DNA from: Dyella_B humi
GTDB taxonomy: Bacteria; Pseudomonadota; Gammaproteobacteria; Xanthomonadales; Rhodanobacteraceae
Reading direction: 5' to 3'
DNA: 64,000 nucleotides
Assembly (NCBI RefSeq): GCF_044904605.1
Contig: NZ_JADIKI010000022.1
Span: 372,001 to 436,000, forward strand
Positions 31,694-41,211 of this stretch are shown piece by piece (the first letter of the stretch is position 1; every line of letters starts with the position of its first letter). The notes under the pieces are model-generated. The model had not been told where the DNA came from. It worked only from the letters and a program-made list of their open reading frames with translations, and made no database searches. The translations under genes were made by a program, and so were the position numbers.

Positions 31694-32146
31694 ATGGAAC
31701 TTATTCTTCTCGAGAAGGTGCGCAACCTCGGCAACCTCGGCGACAAGGTCAAGGTGAAGCCGGGCTACGGCCGCAATTACCTGCTGCCGCAGGGCAAGGC
31801 TGTGCGCGTGAACGCCGACAACCTCGCCGCGTTCGAAGCCCGCCGCGCCGAATACGAGGCGAAGGCCAACAACCTGCTGGTAGGCGCCGAAGCTCGCAAG
31901 GCCAAGCTGGCCGAGGTTTCGGTGACCATCGCCGCCAACGCCAGCCCAGAAGGCAAGCTGTACGGCTCGGTCGGTCCGCGCGAGATTGCCGATGCGCTGC
32001 AGGCTGCCGGTCACGACATCCACAAGGGTGAAGTGATTCAGGGCGAAGGCCCGATCCGCCACATCGGCGAATACGAAGTGCAGATCAGCCTGCACGCCGA
32101 CGTGCAGAGCTCGGTCAAGGTGATCGTGGTCGCCGAGAAGCAGTAA
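31694..32146 (+). CDS. rplI: 50S ribosomal protein L9
   Basis: A 150-residue L9 of normal length. The N-terminal domain has the signature MELILLEKVRNLGNLGDKVKVKPGYGRNYLLPQGKA, a long connecting helix follows, and the C-terminal domain begins at about 80. L9 binds 23S rRNA near the L1 stalk and helps keep the reading frame. GAGGAT precedes the ATG. A strong terminator follows at 32204-32240. Confidence 0.97.
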   Translation: MELILLEKVRNLGNLGDKVKVKPGYGRNYLLPQGKAVRVNADNLAAFEARRAEYEAKANNLLVGAEARKAKLAEVSVTIAANASPEGKLYGSVGPREIADALQAAGHDIHKGEVIQGEGPIRHIGEYEVQISLHADVQSSVKVIVVAEKQ

Positions 32147-32203
32147 GCATCGGCGAACCGGTTGCCAGCGCCTCGCGCTGCAAGCGATTCGAAGTAACAA
32201 CCG

Positions 32204-32240
32204 AAAGGCACTTCGCGACAACGCGAGTGCCTTTTGTTTT
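32204..32240 (+). terminator. Intrinsic terminator of the rpsF operon
   Basis: AAAGGCACT-t-CGCG stem (32204-32217), ACAA loop, CGCG-a-GTGCCTTTT (32222-32235) and a further T-rich stretch. It separates the ribosomal operon from dnaB. Confidence 0.8.
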
Positions 32241-32255
32241 CTCCGTCCCTCAACC

Positions 32256-32285
32256 TTATCCCCAGCCGCCCACAAGATATCCACA
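32256..32285 (+). promoter_or_regulatory. Two DnaA-box-like sequences upstream of dnaB
   Basis: TTATCCCCA (32256-32264) and ATATCCACA (32277-32285) each differ by one base from TTATCCACA and are spaced 21 bp apart, two helical turns. They could allow DnaA control of dnaB; they are too few for an origin. Confidence 0.3.
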
Positions 32286-32393
32286 GGCTTGCCACAGACT
32301 TATTGTCTTACGCCGTGAGACAGCACCTCGTATGCTGGCAACTTGTGTCTGCCTACACGGCATTGCGCGCCTACCTTGCTACAGGGAATGTCC

Positions 32394-33785
32394 ATGTCCT
32401 TCGTGCCCGAACGCAAGTCCGCCCATAGCGCTATCGAAGCGCTGCGCGTGCCGCCGCACTCCATCGACGCCGAGCAGGCGGTGCTGGGTGGGCTGATGTT
32501 GGCCACCGATGCGCTCGACAAGGTGGCCGACAAACTCAGCGAACAGGATTTCTACCGCAAGGATCACCGCCTGATCTGGCGGGCGATCACCGAACTCGCC
32601 AACAAGGGCATGCCCTGTGATGCGATAACGCTGGGTGACTGGTTCGAAGCCAACGACTTAGCCGAAATGGTCGGTGGTGCCAGCTATCTAGTAGAACTGG
32701 CGAATGCCACGCCGAGTGCGGCGAACATCGCCGCCTACGCAGAGATCGTGCGCGAGAAATCCGTGCTGCGGCAGCTCATCGATGCGGGAACCGCGATCAC
32801 CGAGGACGGCTATCGACCCGAGGGCAAGTCCGTGCACGAGGTGCTGGAAACCGCTGAGCAGCGTGTATTCCACATCGCCGAATCGGGTGCGCGTGGCAAG
32901 AAGGACACGGTGTCCATGCGCGAGGCGGTGAAAGATGCCTTCCGCCTGCTGCATGAGCGCTATCAGAACCGTGGTCAGCTCACCGGCATCTCAACGGGCT
33001 TCACCGATCTGGACAACCTCACCTCGGGTTTGCAGCCTTCGGACCTGATCATCGTGGCGGCGCGTCCTTCGATGGGCAAGACGGCTTTTTCGCTGAACAT
33101 TGCGGAAGCCGCCGCATTGCGCGCGAAGAAGCCGGTGGCGGTCTTCTCGATGGAAATGTCCGCCTCGCAGCTCGCGTTCCGCCTGATTTCCTCGGTTGGC
33201 CGCATCCACCAGCAGCACCTGCGCAACGGCGATCTGGCCGAAGAGGACTGGCCGCGTGTCACCAACGCCATCGCGTTGCTGTCCGAAGCGAAGATCTTCA
33301 TCGATGACACGCCGGGCCTCTCGCCGGTGGAAATGCGTTCGCGCTCGCGGCGCCTGGCGCGCGAACACGGCGGCCTCGGCTTGATCGTGATCGACTACCT
33401 GCAGCTGATGCAGGTGCCCGGCAACAAGGAAAACCGTGCGACCGAAATCTCGGAAATCTCGCGTTCGCTGAAAGGTCTGGCCAAGGAACTCAACGTGCCG
33501 GTGATCGCACTGTCGCAGCTGAACCGCTCGTTGGAACAGCGCGCGGACAAGCGACCGATGATGTCGGATCTGCGCGAATCGGGCGCCATCGAGCAGGACG
33601 CCGACGTGATCATGTTCATCTATCGCGATGAGTACTACAACAAGGAATCCCCAGACAAAGGCCTGGCGGAAATCATCATCGGCAAACAGCGTAATGGCCC
33701 CACGGATACGGTGAAATTGACCTTCCTGGGCCAGTACACGAAGTTTGAGAACTACAGTCCCGATTCGTACACCGGGCACTTCTGA
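32394..33785 (+). CDS. dnaB: Replicative DNA helicase DnaB
   Basis: A 463-residue hexameric helicase. The N-terminal domain (about 20-125, IDAEQAVLGGLML) and linker lead into the RecA-like motor with Walker A (ARPSMGKTAF), Walker B (LIVIDYLQLM) and the LSQLNRSLEQR sensor segment. DnaB unwinds the fork and recruits DnaG primase. The start at 32394 has GGGA 6-10 bp upstream; a second ATG two codons earlier is also possible. No intein is present, and the length is normal. Confidence 0.96.
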   Translation: MSFVPERKSAHSAIEALRVPPHSIDAEQAVLGGLMLATDALDKVADKLSEQDFYRKDHRLIWRAITELANKGMPCDAITLGDWFEANDLAEMVGGASYLVELANATPSAANIAAYAEIVREKSVLRQLIDAGTAITEDGYRPEGKSVHEVLETAEQRVFHIAESGARGKKDTVSMREAVKDAFRLLHERYQNRGQLTGISTGFTDLDNLTSGLQPSDLIIVAARPSMGKTAFSLNIAEAAALRAKKPVAVFSMEMSASQLAFRLISSVGRIHQQHLRNGDLAEEDWPRVTNAIALLSEAKIFIDDTPGLSPVEMRSRSRRLAREHGGLGLIVIDYLQLMQVPGNKENRATEISEISRSLKGLAKELNVPVIALSQLNRSLEQRADKRPMMSDLRESGAIEQDADVIMFIYRDEYYNKESPDKGLAEIIIGKQRNGPTDTVKLTFLGQYTKFENYSPDSYTGHF

Positions 33786-33934
33786 GTCGTCCAGTGTTGC
33801 CCGCGCATTGCCATTTCCTCGCCCCGATCCGGCGCTCGCCAGCCGTTAACCTATGCTGCATCGAGCGCCAGCCGTGAACGGTTTTTGCGCGTTTTCTTTT
33901 TGATGGAACACACTGACGTCATCCTGCCCGGATC

Positions 33935-35023
33935 ATGAGCCGCACCACCGTCGCCACCATCCATCTCGGCGCGTTGCGCCATAACCTTGCGCGGATCTGC
34001 GAGCTGGCCGCGCCGGCCAAGGTCATGGCGGTGGTCAAGGCGGACGCGTACGGGCATGGTCTGGAACGCGTCGCGCGCGCACTGGATGGCGACGCTGATG
34101 CGTTTGCGGTGGCGTCGCTGGGCGATGGTCTGCGCTTGCGTGCAGCAGGTCATCACCAGCGCATCGTGGTGCTATCGGGTCCAGATCAGGCCGGCGATAT
34201 TGCGGAAATGCAGCGGCTCGGCCTTGATGCGGCTATCCATCACGAAAGCCAGCTGCAGTGGCTTTCGGAAGCTTCGCCCGTGCGTGGCCGGTTGCGCGTG
34301 TGGCTGAAAGTGGATAGCGGTATGCACCGGCTAGGCTTCGCGCCCGAACGCGCTGCGGCGGTGCATGGGTTGCTGGCTTCGATGGCGGGCATCGACCCGG
34401 ACATCGGCCTGATGACGCATTTCGCCGAGTCCGAAGTGTTCGACGGCGAGCGCACACGGCAGCAGATCGAACGTTTTCGGGCGGCGACGCGAGGTTTGTC
34501 CGGACCGCGTTCGCTCTCCAATTCCGCTGCCGTACTGGGCTGGCCCGATGCGCGCGGTGATTGGGTCCGCACCGGCGGACTGCTGTACGGCCTCTCGGTA
34601 GTTGAGGGCAAAAGTGGCGCCGATTTCGGTTTCCGCGCAGCGATGACATTGTCCACACGCCTGATCGCCATCAACGCGATCAAGCGCGGCGAACGCATCG
34701 GCTACAACGGCCTGTGGGAATGCCCGGAAGATATGCCGGTCGGTGTTGCAGCCGTCGGTTACGGCGACGGCTATCCGCGCAGCGCGGCAGCCGGCACGCC
34801 CGTGCTGGTTGGTCAGCGACGCGTGCCGCTCATCGGTCGCGTCTCCATGGATCTCATTACGCTCGATCTGCGTGATGTGCCAGAAGCCAAAGTGGGCGAT
34901 CGCGTGGTGCTATGGGGGCCAGAGTTACCCGTGGAAATCATCGCCGCACAAGCCGGCACGATCAGCTATGACCTGACATGCGGCATGACGCGTCGCGTAC
35001 TGTTCGTCGAGGACGATCAGTAA
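33935..35023 (+). CDS. alr: Alanine racemase
   Basis: A 362-residue PLP enzyme that makes D-alanine for peptidoglycan. The PLP lysine is K35 (VVKADAYGHG), and the opposing catalytic tyrosine is Y255 (RIGYNGLW) in the C-terminal beta domain. A VSMDLITLDL segment near the end completes the active site. It lies between dnaB and radA, the dnaB-alr neighbourhood being common in gammaproteobacteria; its role is likely housekeeping. Confidence 0.95.
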   Translation: MSRTTVATIHLGALRHNLARICELAAPAKVMAVVKADAYGHGLERVARALDGDADAFAVASLGDGLRLRAAGHHQRIVVLSGPDQAGDIAEMQRLGLDAAIHHESQLQWLSEASPVRGRLRVWLKVDSGMHRLGFAPERAAAVHGLLASMAGIDPDIGLMTHFAESEVFDGERTRQQIERFRAATRGLSGPRSLSNSAAVLGWPDARGDWVRTGGLLYGLSVVEGKSGADFGFRAAMTLSTRLIAINAIKRGERIGYNGLWECPEDMPVGVAAVGYGDGYPRSAAAGTPVLVGQRRVPLIGRVSMDLITLDLRDVPEAKVGDRVVLWGPELPVEIIAAQAGTISYDLTCGMTRRVLFVEDDQ

Positions 35024-35093
35024 ACATTAGGTCTCGCCGCTTGCGACCGCTGCACGCTAAGCTCCTTCCATCGATTTCACATTCGGCAAACCA

Positions 35094-36473
35094 ATGGCCA
35101 AAGCCAAAACTGCCTACGTCTGCGCCGATTGCGGAGCCGAGCACAACAAGTGGCAAGGCCAGTGCGTCGAATGCGGCGCGTGGAACACGCTATCGGAATT
35201 CGTGGTTCAACCGGCGCAGAAATCCATGGGGGCCGCGAGGCAGGGCGGTTATGCGGGCGCGGCCAATGGTGTAGCGCGCATCACGCCGCTCACCGATGTG
35301 CTGGTGACGGCCGAATCGCGCACGCTTACCGGGATTGGCGAACTGGATCGCGTGCTTGGCGGTGGCCTGGTTGATGGCTCCGTCGTACTCGTCGGTGGCG
35401 ATCCCGGCATTGGTAAATCCACCTTGCTGTTGCAAATGCTCGGCAAGCTTGGCGAAAAGCTTTCCAGCGTGTACGTCACCGGCGAAGAGTCGCTGGCGCA
35501 GGTCGCTGCACGCGCCCAACGGCTCGATCTTCCTTTGCAGCCACTGCATGCCTTGGCCGAAACCGGCATCGAGCGCATCCTCGATCAAATTGCCGCCACA
35601 CGGCCCCGCGTGCTGGTGATCGATTCCATCCAGACAATCTGGACTGAAATGCTCACCGCAGCGCCGGGTTCGGTCAGCCAAGTGCGCGAATCCGCCGCCA
35701 AACTTACGCGTTTCGCGAAGGAAACTGGTACCTCGGTGTTCCTCGTCGGCCATGTCACCAAGGAAGGCGGCATCGCCGGTCCGCGCGTGCTAGAGCACAT
35801 GGTTGATGCCGTGCTTTACTTCGAGGGCGAATCCGGCAGTCGCTTTCGTGTGCTGCGCGCCTTCAAGAATCGCTTCGGCGCAGTGAACGAGCTGGGTGTA
35901 TTCGCGATGTCCGAAAAGGGTTTGCGCGAAGTACCCAATCCGTCCGCGATTTTTCTTTCCGCACATAGTGGACCTACACCCGGCAGCGCAGTGATGGTCA
36001 CGCGCGAAGGCACGCGACCATTGTTAGTGGAAGTGCAGGCTTTGGTGGATCAATCTTCGCTCGGCAATCCCAGGCGCGTCGCGCTCGGTCTCGAGCAAAA
36101 CCGGTTGGCTATGCTGTTGGCCGTTCTGCATCGTCATGGCGGTGTGGCCGCGTATGACCAGGACGTGTTCGTCAACGTCGTCGGCGGCATCCGCGTGCAG
36201 GAAACGGCCGCTGACCTGCCTGTGCTGCTGGCGGTGCTGTCTTCCCTGCGCGATCGCCCCTTGCCGGAAAAAACCATTACGTTTGGCGAAGTCGGCCTCT
36301 CCGGCGAAATCCGTCCCGTTCCTAACGGCGAAGAACGACTGAAAGAGGCCTCCCATCACGGCTTCCAGCGGGCCATCGTGCCCAAAGCCAATGCGCCAAA
36401 AAAAGGGCGTGTAGGCGACATGGAGGTGATTGGTGTGGAGCGACTGGCGCAGGCCATCGACGCCTGTCGCTGA
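35094..36473 (+). CDS. radA: DNA repair protein RadA (Sms)
   Basis: A 459-residue RecA-like branch-migration protein. The N-terminal C4 zinc finger uses C10, C13, C24 and C27. Walker A is GGDPGIGKST, the RadA-specific KNRFG motif appears in LRAFKNRFGAVNELGVF, and a Lon-protease-like C-terminal domain follows (ETAADLPVLLAVLSSLRDRPLP). RadA processes recombination intermediates and aids DnaB-dependent fork restart, in keeping with its place after dnaB and alr. It starts 70 bp after alr. Confidence 0.96.
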   Translation: MAKAKTAYVCADCGAEHNKWQGQCVECGAWNTLSEFVVQPAQKSMGAARQGGYAGAANGVARITPLTDVLVTAESRTLTGIGELDRVLGGGLVDGSVVLVGGDPGIGKSTLLLQMLGKLGEKLSSVYVTGEESLAQVAARAQRLDLPLQPLHALAETGIERILDQIAATRPRVLVIDSIQTIWTEMLTAAPGSVSQVRESAAKLTRFAKETGTSVFLVGHVTKEGGIAGPRVLEHMVDAVLYFEGESGSRFRVLRAFKNRFGAVNELGVFAMSEKGLREVPNPSAIFLSAHSGPTPGSAVMVTREGTRPLLVEVQALVDQSSLGNPRRVALGLEQNRLAMLLAVLHRHGGVAAYDQDVFVNVVGGIRVQETAADLPVLLAVLSSLRDRPLPEKTITFGEVGLSGEIRPVPNGEERLKEASHHGFQRAIVPKANAPKKGRVGDMEVIGVERLAQAIDACR

Positions 36474-36595
36474 GCGGACTTTGTCGCGGCGATCGCGATG
36501 GCATGCCGCCTCGGGTGCGTTATACAAGGGCTGCGCCGTAGTTTTCGCGACGGCTGCTAGATACACATGGCCCGACCGTCTGAGACGGGATAACT

Positions 36596-37585
36596 TCAGC
36601 GATCCACCAGCGCCATCATCTTCTCGCCGTAACGCGGGCCGGAAGTTCGTCCGGGAGATAGCGACTCGTTCAACACCTTGATCTGGGCATTGTCCAATTG
36701 CAACGCGGCAGCGGCCACGTTTTCCTCCAGATACTGTCGACGCTTGGTGCCGGGGATCGGCACCACATCATCGCCTTGTTGCAGCAGCCAGGCGAGCGCA
36801 ACCTGTCCAGGTTTGGCATGCAGGCTTAGCGCGATATCGCGCACGATTTGCGCGGCCCTCATATTGTCATCGTAATTCTCGCCCTGATAGCGCGGATCAT
36901 TGTGGCGGAAATCGTCGACTGGATAATCCTCTGCACGTTTGACTTCACCCGTGAGGAAGCCGCGCCCGAGTGGCGAGAACGGCACCAGGCCGATGTTCAG
37001 CTCACGCAGCACGGGAATCACGTCCTGCTCCAGATTACGCTCCCACAGCGAGTATTCGCTTTGCAGCGAGGAGATCGGATGCACCGCGTGCGCACGGCGG
37101 ATATTGGTCACACCGGCTTCGGAGAGTCCGAAAAAGCGCACCTTGCCATGTTTGACCAGTTCGCCCACGGTGCCGGCAACATCTTCCATAGGTACATTGC
37201 GGTCGACGCGATGCTGGTAGAGCAGGTCGATATGATCAGTGCGGAGGCGTTTCAACGAAGCGTCCACCACTTCGCGGATGTGTTCGGGTCGGCTGTCGGT
37301 GCCTACGCTCTTGCCGTCTTTGATCCTGAAGCCGAATTTCGTCGCGATCGTTACCTGATTACGCTTGCCGGCGAGCGCGCGGCCGAGCAGATCCTCGTTG
37401 TTGAAGGGGCCATAGACTTCGGCGGTATCGAGGAAGGTGCAGCCCAGTTCAATTGCACGATGCAGAGTGGCGATGGACTCGGCCTCGTCCGTCGGGCCGT
37501 AGAATTGGCTCATACCCATGCAACCCAAACCGATCGCCGATACTTCGAGTCCCTGACTGCCGAGTTTTCGTGTGTGTAATGTCAA
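36596..37585 (-). CDS. Aldo/keto reductase (AKR, YajO-like)
   Basis: A 329-residue NADPH-dependent oxidoreductase with the TIM-barrel AKR fold. Catalytic residues D53, Y58, K83 and H125 are all present (FLDTAEVYGP, TKFGF, LLYQHRVD). The VPFSPLGRGFLTG and VVPIPGTKRRQYLEENV segments are the AKR cofactor-binding elements. It belongs to the broad group of soluble aldehyde/ketone reductases, often induced by electrophiles. The GH92 gene ends 39 bp upstream on the same strand, but a shared function is not obvious. Confidence 0.9.
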   Translation of the reverse strand: MTLHTRKLGSQGLEVSAIGLGCMGMSQFYGPTDEAESIATLHRAIELGCTFLDTAEVYGPFNNEDLLGRALAGKRNQVTIATKFGFRIKDGKSVGTDSRPEHIREVVDASLKRLRTDHIDLLYQHRVDRNVPMEDVAGTVGELVKHGKVRFFGLSEAGVTNIRRAHAVHPISSLQSEYSLWERNLEQDVIPVLRELNIGLVPFSPLGRGFLTGEVKRAEDYPVDDFRHNDPRYQGENYDDNMRAAQIVRDIALSLHAKPGQVALAWLLQQGDDVVPIPGTKRRQYLEENVAAAALQLDNAQIKVLNESLSPGRTSGPRYGEKMMALVDR

Positions 37586-37624
37586 AACACCATCCTCACA
37601 AAATGCGTGGCGGAAAAGACGGCG

Positions 37625-39886
37625 TTACAGCAATGCCTGCGGATGCCAATCAGCCGCCCAACGGGAAGGTTTGGGGCCCATCACGAAATTCAATGTGCCA
37701 CCCGCTTCTATCTGTGCGTAGGAAATCACGGGGCTATCCAGCGGTTTGCCGTTAAGTGTCGCGGATTGGATGTAAATGTTCTGCGCAGAATTGTCCGGTG
37801 CGCTGATCTCGAAGCGCTTGCCGTTAGGAAGGTTCAAGCTGACGTGAGTGAACAAGGGACTGCCGATCACGTACTCGCCCGACGCGGGATTGAGCGGATA
37901 AAAACCCATCGCGGTAAACACATACCAGGCCGACATTTGTCCGCAATCCTCGTTGCCGAGGATGCCGCTGATGGTGTTGGAATAGGCATCCTTTGCAATC
38001 TCGCGCACGCGAGCCTGGGTTTTCCACGGTTCCCCGGCGTAGTCATACAGATAGCCGTAGTGATGACTGGGCTCGTTGTCGTGGCGGTTATGGCCGCCGT
38101 TGAAATGCGCATCCAATTTGGCTGATGCCGCTTGTGGGCCACCGAGCAGCTTCACCACACCCGGAACATCATGCAAGGCGGCGAACAGATAGACCCATTG
38201 ATCGCCTTCGGTCCAGCCGTCATCGGGGGATGCCCAACTGCCATCGCTATTTCTGGCTTGCATGAAGCCGCGCGTCGGGTTGAACAGGTTGCGGTAATTA
38301 CTGGAGCGGTGCATGAAGAAGCGATAGTCGTCCATCTTGCCGACCGCTTTGGCGACCTGCGCCACGGCATAGTCGTCATATGATTCTTCCTGCGTGCTAG
38401 AGGCGGCTTCCGAAATCTTGTCGGCAGGGATATAGCCCAGCTTCTCGGCATAGGTGAGCCCAGCGCGTGCTTCGTAAGGCGTGTGTGGCTCGCGATCGAA
38501 CCAGCGCCGCGTGGTGTCGCCATCGGGCGGTGTCATCGCATCCTTGTAGACGGCCTGATAAGCAAGTTGATAATCGAAACCTTTGAAGCCTTTATTGATG
38601 GCTTCGGCCACCAACGAATCGGCATGCGTGCCGATCATGATGTTGGTGTAGGAAGGGTTGGGCCACTTCGGCATCCAGCCACCTTCCTGATAATCCTGCA
38701 GCAACGCCTGCACCATGCCATCGATGCGCTCAGGCGCGAAGATCGTGAGCAGGCTGTTCTCGGCGCGGAAAATATCCCAGATCGAATACGCGGTGTACGA
38801 GGTGCCATTGTGCACCTTGTCGTCGAATGCGCTGTAGTAGCGTCCTTGTTCGGACATCAGCCTAGGGTAGAGTAGGGCGTGATACAGGCCGGTGTAAAAG
38901 ATACGACGCTGATCGTCGCTGGCGCCTTCGATGATGGCGATACCGAGCTTCCGGTTCCATGTAGCCTTCAACGCATCGCGCAGGGCGTCGAAATTCCAGC
39001 TGGGCATTTCTGCATCGAGGTTGGCGCGCGCCTGTTCGATGCTAATGAATGAGGTGCCCACCTGCACATCCACCTCGGTGTTCCGGCTAGTGTCGAAGCT
39101 GGCGAAGGCACCTACGTTATCGCCTTTTACTTCCTGCTTATCGGGCCAGGTCAATGTACCTTCATAGACCTTCGCTTCCGTAAACGGCTGCTTGAAGCGC
39201 ACCACGAAGTAACCTTTGAAGTTAGGCAGCTTGAGTGGACCCAGGTGCGCATCCATGCGGTCCGGATTGTAGCCAATGATTTCGTTGCGGCTGGCGTCGA
39301 TACGTACGAAGCCTTCGATGCCGGGGCGCGTTGCCTCGATCAACACTTTTGCAGTAACGCCGCGCGGATAAGTGAAGCGTAGATAGCCGGCATGATCGGT
39401 GGCGGTGATTTCGGCGCGAACGGGGTGCGCTGCTGCGTCGTGCATCGTCACCGCGTAATAGTACGGCGTGCTGATTTCGTCCTGATGGCTGAAGGCCAGG
39501 CGACGCGCTTCCGGTGCGTAGTTGATGCCGTCGCTGATCTCGGGCATCAGGGTGACGTAGCCGAAATCGCCCATCCAGATCGCCGGCTGATGCGTGCCGA
39601 TAAAACCGTGGATATAGCTATCGTGGTATTCGTAGGAACTGACACTGATACGGTTCTGCCGCGTTTGCGCGGTCCAGTTGGTCATGCCGAACGGCGTGGT
39701 GACCAGCGGCATGGTGCCGCCGTATTCCGCGCCCTCGCCGCCAGTGCCAATAAACGTATTCACCCAATCCACCGGCGTGGCAGGGGCACTGGATTGGCCG
39801 GCCAGCGCCGTGCCAGTCACGATGGAGAATGCGATGGCACAGCACGCGCGTTTGATATCGATACGAGCCGCGTTGATTCGAGACAC
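37625..39886 (-). CDS. GH92 family alpha-mannosidase (exported)
   Basis: A 753-residue calcium-dependent exo-alpha-mannosidase of glycoside hydrolase family 92. I choose a GTG start at 39886, because AGGGG lies 8 bp upstream and the signal peptide (basic start, then AIAFSIVTGTALA) begins there. The N-terminal beta-sandwich starts with VDWVNTFIGTGGEGAEYGGTMP. The catalytic domain carries GGWMPKWPNPSYTNIMIGTHADSL, HHYGYLYDYAG and GNEDCGQMSAWYVFTAMGFYP, the latter with the general-acid Glu. GH92 enzymes trim alpha-mannosides from glycans. No SusC/D-like partner or other glycosidase is nearby. Confidence 0.92.
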   Translation of the reverse strand: MSRINAARIDIKRACCAIAFSIVTGTALAGQSSAPATPVDWVNTFIGTGGEGAEYGGTMPLVTTPFGMTNWTAQTRQNRISVSSYEYHDSYIHGFIGTHQPAIWMGDFGYVTLMPEISDGINYAPEARRLAFSHQDEISTPYYYAVTMHDAAAHPVRAEITATDHAGYLRFTYPRGVTAKVLIEATRPGIEGFVRIDASRNEIIGYNPDRMDAHLGPLKLPNFKGYFVVRFKQPFTEAKVYEGTLTWPDKQEVKGDNVGAFASFDTSRNTEVDVQVGTSFISIEQARANLDAEMPSWNFDALRDALKATWNRKLGIAIIEGASDDQRRIFYTGLYHALLYPRLMSEQGRYYSAFDDKVHNGTSYTAYSIWDIFRAENSLLTIFAPERIDGMVQALLQDYQEGGWMPKWPNPSYTNIMIGTHADSLVAEAINKGFKGFDYQLAYQAVYKDAMTPPDGDTTRRWFDREPHTPYEARAGLTYAEKLGYIPADKISEAASSTQEESYDDYAVAQVAKAVGKMDDYRFFMHRSSNYRNLFNPTRGFMQARNSDGSWASPDDGWTEGDQWVYLFAALHDVPGVVKLLGGPQAASAKLDAHFNGGHNRHDNEPSHHYGYLYDYAGEPWKTQARVREIAKDAYSNTISGILGNEDCGQMSAWYVFTAMGFYPLNPASGEYVIGSPLFTHVSLNLPNGKRFEISAPDNSAQNIYIQSATLNGKPLDSPVISYAQIEAGGTLNFVMGPKPSRWAADWHPQALL

Positions 39887-40000
39887 CGGTAGACCCCTTC
39901 GGTTTTCAACTGCATGCGCATGGCGAACGGTCATACCGGAAAGCCGCTTGAGGCGTCATAGTCCAGAGCCGCGCCTGTGGATGGAGACTAAGCCAGCGCG

Positions 40001-40810
40001 CTAATCCACCGCGCGGTGCAGGATCACTTCCAACACAAACTTTGACCCAAAGAATGCCAGCACCAACACGCTCATGCCGATCAGCGTGAGATTCACCGCG
40101 CTACGCCCTCGCCATCCGTGTTTCCAGCGCCCGTAGAGCAGGGCACCGAACACCAGCCAGGCGATGATCGATAGCACCGTCTTGTGCACAAGGTGCTGGC
40201 CGAACAGGTTATTGACGAACAGGATGCCGGTAAGTAGTGCCACCGTGAGCAGCGTGAAGCCCGCGCCAATCAGCCGAAACAGCAACGATTCGGTCAGCGT
40301 CAAGGGCGGCAGCGCGCTCAGCCAGGGAGTGATGTGACGGTGTCGGAGTGCCCGCTCCTGGATGGCAAGCAGAATGGCCATGGCGGCGGCGATGGAGAGC
40401 ACGCTGAAGGCGAGCAGCGCGACCGTCACGTGCAGCTTGATATGCCAATCCATCGAGATGGGCACAGTCGGTGGAGCGAGAAAGCTGTCGATGAGCAACA
40501 GCAGCGCACTGAGCGGGAATACGATCACGCCGAGCGCTACCACTGGGCGGGTGAGGTTCACCGCAAGCGTCAGCGCCGACACCACGCACGCCACCAGCGA
40601 CAATGCGGCAAAGAAGTGCAGATCCAGGGCGCCGCGGTGCGTCGCCAGCAGCCAGGTGGCGTGTGCCGCTACGGCAACCGTGGCGATGACCAGGGCCGGA
40701 TGTGCCAGCTTCGTCGGTGCGGCGGCATTGCCATTGAACAGCGGCCACGCGAGCAATCCGCTGGCAAGCAGGTAACCGGCGATGGCGAAGACGGAGAGGG
40801 CGGCTAACAT
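40001..40810 (-). CDS. ypjD: CcsA-like inner-membrane protein YpjD
   Basis: A 269-residue polytopic protein of the cytochrome c assembly (CcsA/CcmC-related) family. About eight membrane helices are visible; the conserved histidines fall in DWHIKLHVTVAL and HLVHKTVLSIIAW. E. coli YpjD sits beside ffh and has an unclear role, possibly in divalent cation or haem handling. Here the pairing with ffh is kept but interrupted by an sdpR-sdpI module. The start at 40810 fits the family; the frame continues to a TTG at 40870 inside the divergent operator. Confidence 0.82.
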   Translation of the reverse strand: MLAALSVFAIAGYLLASGLLAWPLFNGNAAAPTKLAHPALVIATVAVAAHATWLLATHRGALDLHFFAALSLVACVVSALTLAVNLTRPVVALGVIVFPLSALLLLIDSFLAPPTVPISMDWHIKLHVTVALLAFSVLSIAAAMAILLAIQERALRHRHITPWLSALPPLTLTESLLFRLIGAGFTLLTVALLTGILFVNNLFGQHLVHKTVLSIIAWLVFGALLYGRWKHGWRGRSAVNLTLIGMSVLVLAFFGSKFVLEVILHRAVD

Positions 40811-40870
40811 GGCGTGCAAGTGTGGCACAGGGTGGGAGCGCGGTGAACGCGGCGAAGTCGGCACTTGCAA

Positions 40871-40892
40871 TATTTAGAAATTTGTCTAAATA
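40871..40892. promoter_or_regulatory. SdpR/ArsR operator candidate
   Basis: TATTTAG (40871-40877) and CTAAATA (40886-40892) form a perfect 7-bp inverted repeat with an 8-bp spacer, in an otherwise GC-rich region 26 bp upstream of sdpR. Confidence 0.55.
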
Positions 40893-40917
40893 TCTACTCA
40901 TCTAACCGGAGCCCGCT

Positions 40918-41211
40918 GTGCCCATGAAGCAGCAAGCCGTCTTCCGCGCCCTTGCCGATCCCACGCGCCGCGCCATCCTCAAGCGGCTGCAGAGCGGTCC
41001 GATGAGCGCGGGCGAAATCGGCGAGGCCTTTGACATCACTGGTGCGTCGCTATCGCATCACTTCACCGTGCTCAAGCATGCGGACCTCGTTCGCACGGAG
41101 CGGCGCGGTCAGTACATCGTCTATTCGCTCAACAGCACCGTGATGGAAGACTTGACCCGCATGGTGCTCGATCTATTTCCATCCGCTGGAGCGCGAGGAG
41201 GCAAACGATGA
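40918..41211 (+). CDS. ArsR/SdpR-family repressor
   Basis: A 97-residue winged-helix repressor with the ArsR core VFRALADPTRRAILKRL and recognition helix GASLSHHFTVLKHADLV. It lacks the metal-binding ELCVCDL motif of ArsR/SmtB and resembles SdpR, which works with the membrane protein SdpI. The GTG at 40918 has CGGAG about 8 bp upstream; ATG at 40924 is an alternative. Its stop overlaps sdpI by 4 bp. A palindrome just upstream suggests autoregulation. Confidence 0.88.
   Translation: MPMKQQAVFRALADPTRRAILKRLQSGPMSAGEIGEAFDITGASLSHHFTVLKHADLVRTERRGQYIVYSLNSTVMEDLTRMVLDLFPSAGARGGKR

Noticed and set aside
32256..32285. Possible replication origin near dnaB
   Set aside because: Only two imperfect DnaA boxes, no AT-rich unwinding region, no dnaA/dnaN/gidA neighbours.
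33786..33934. Gap between dnaB and alr
   Set aside because: No convincing hairpin, repeat or small gene could be recognised.
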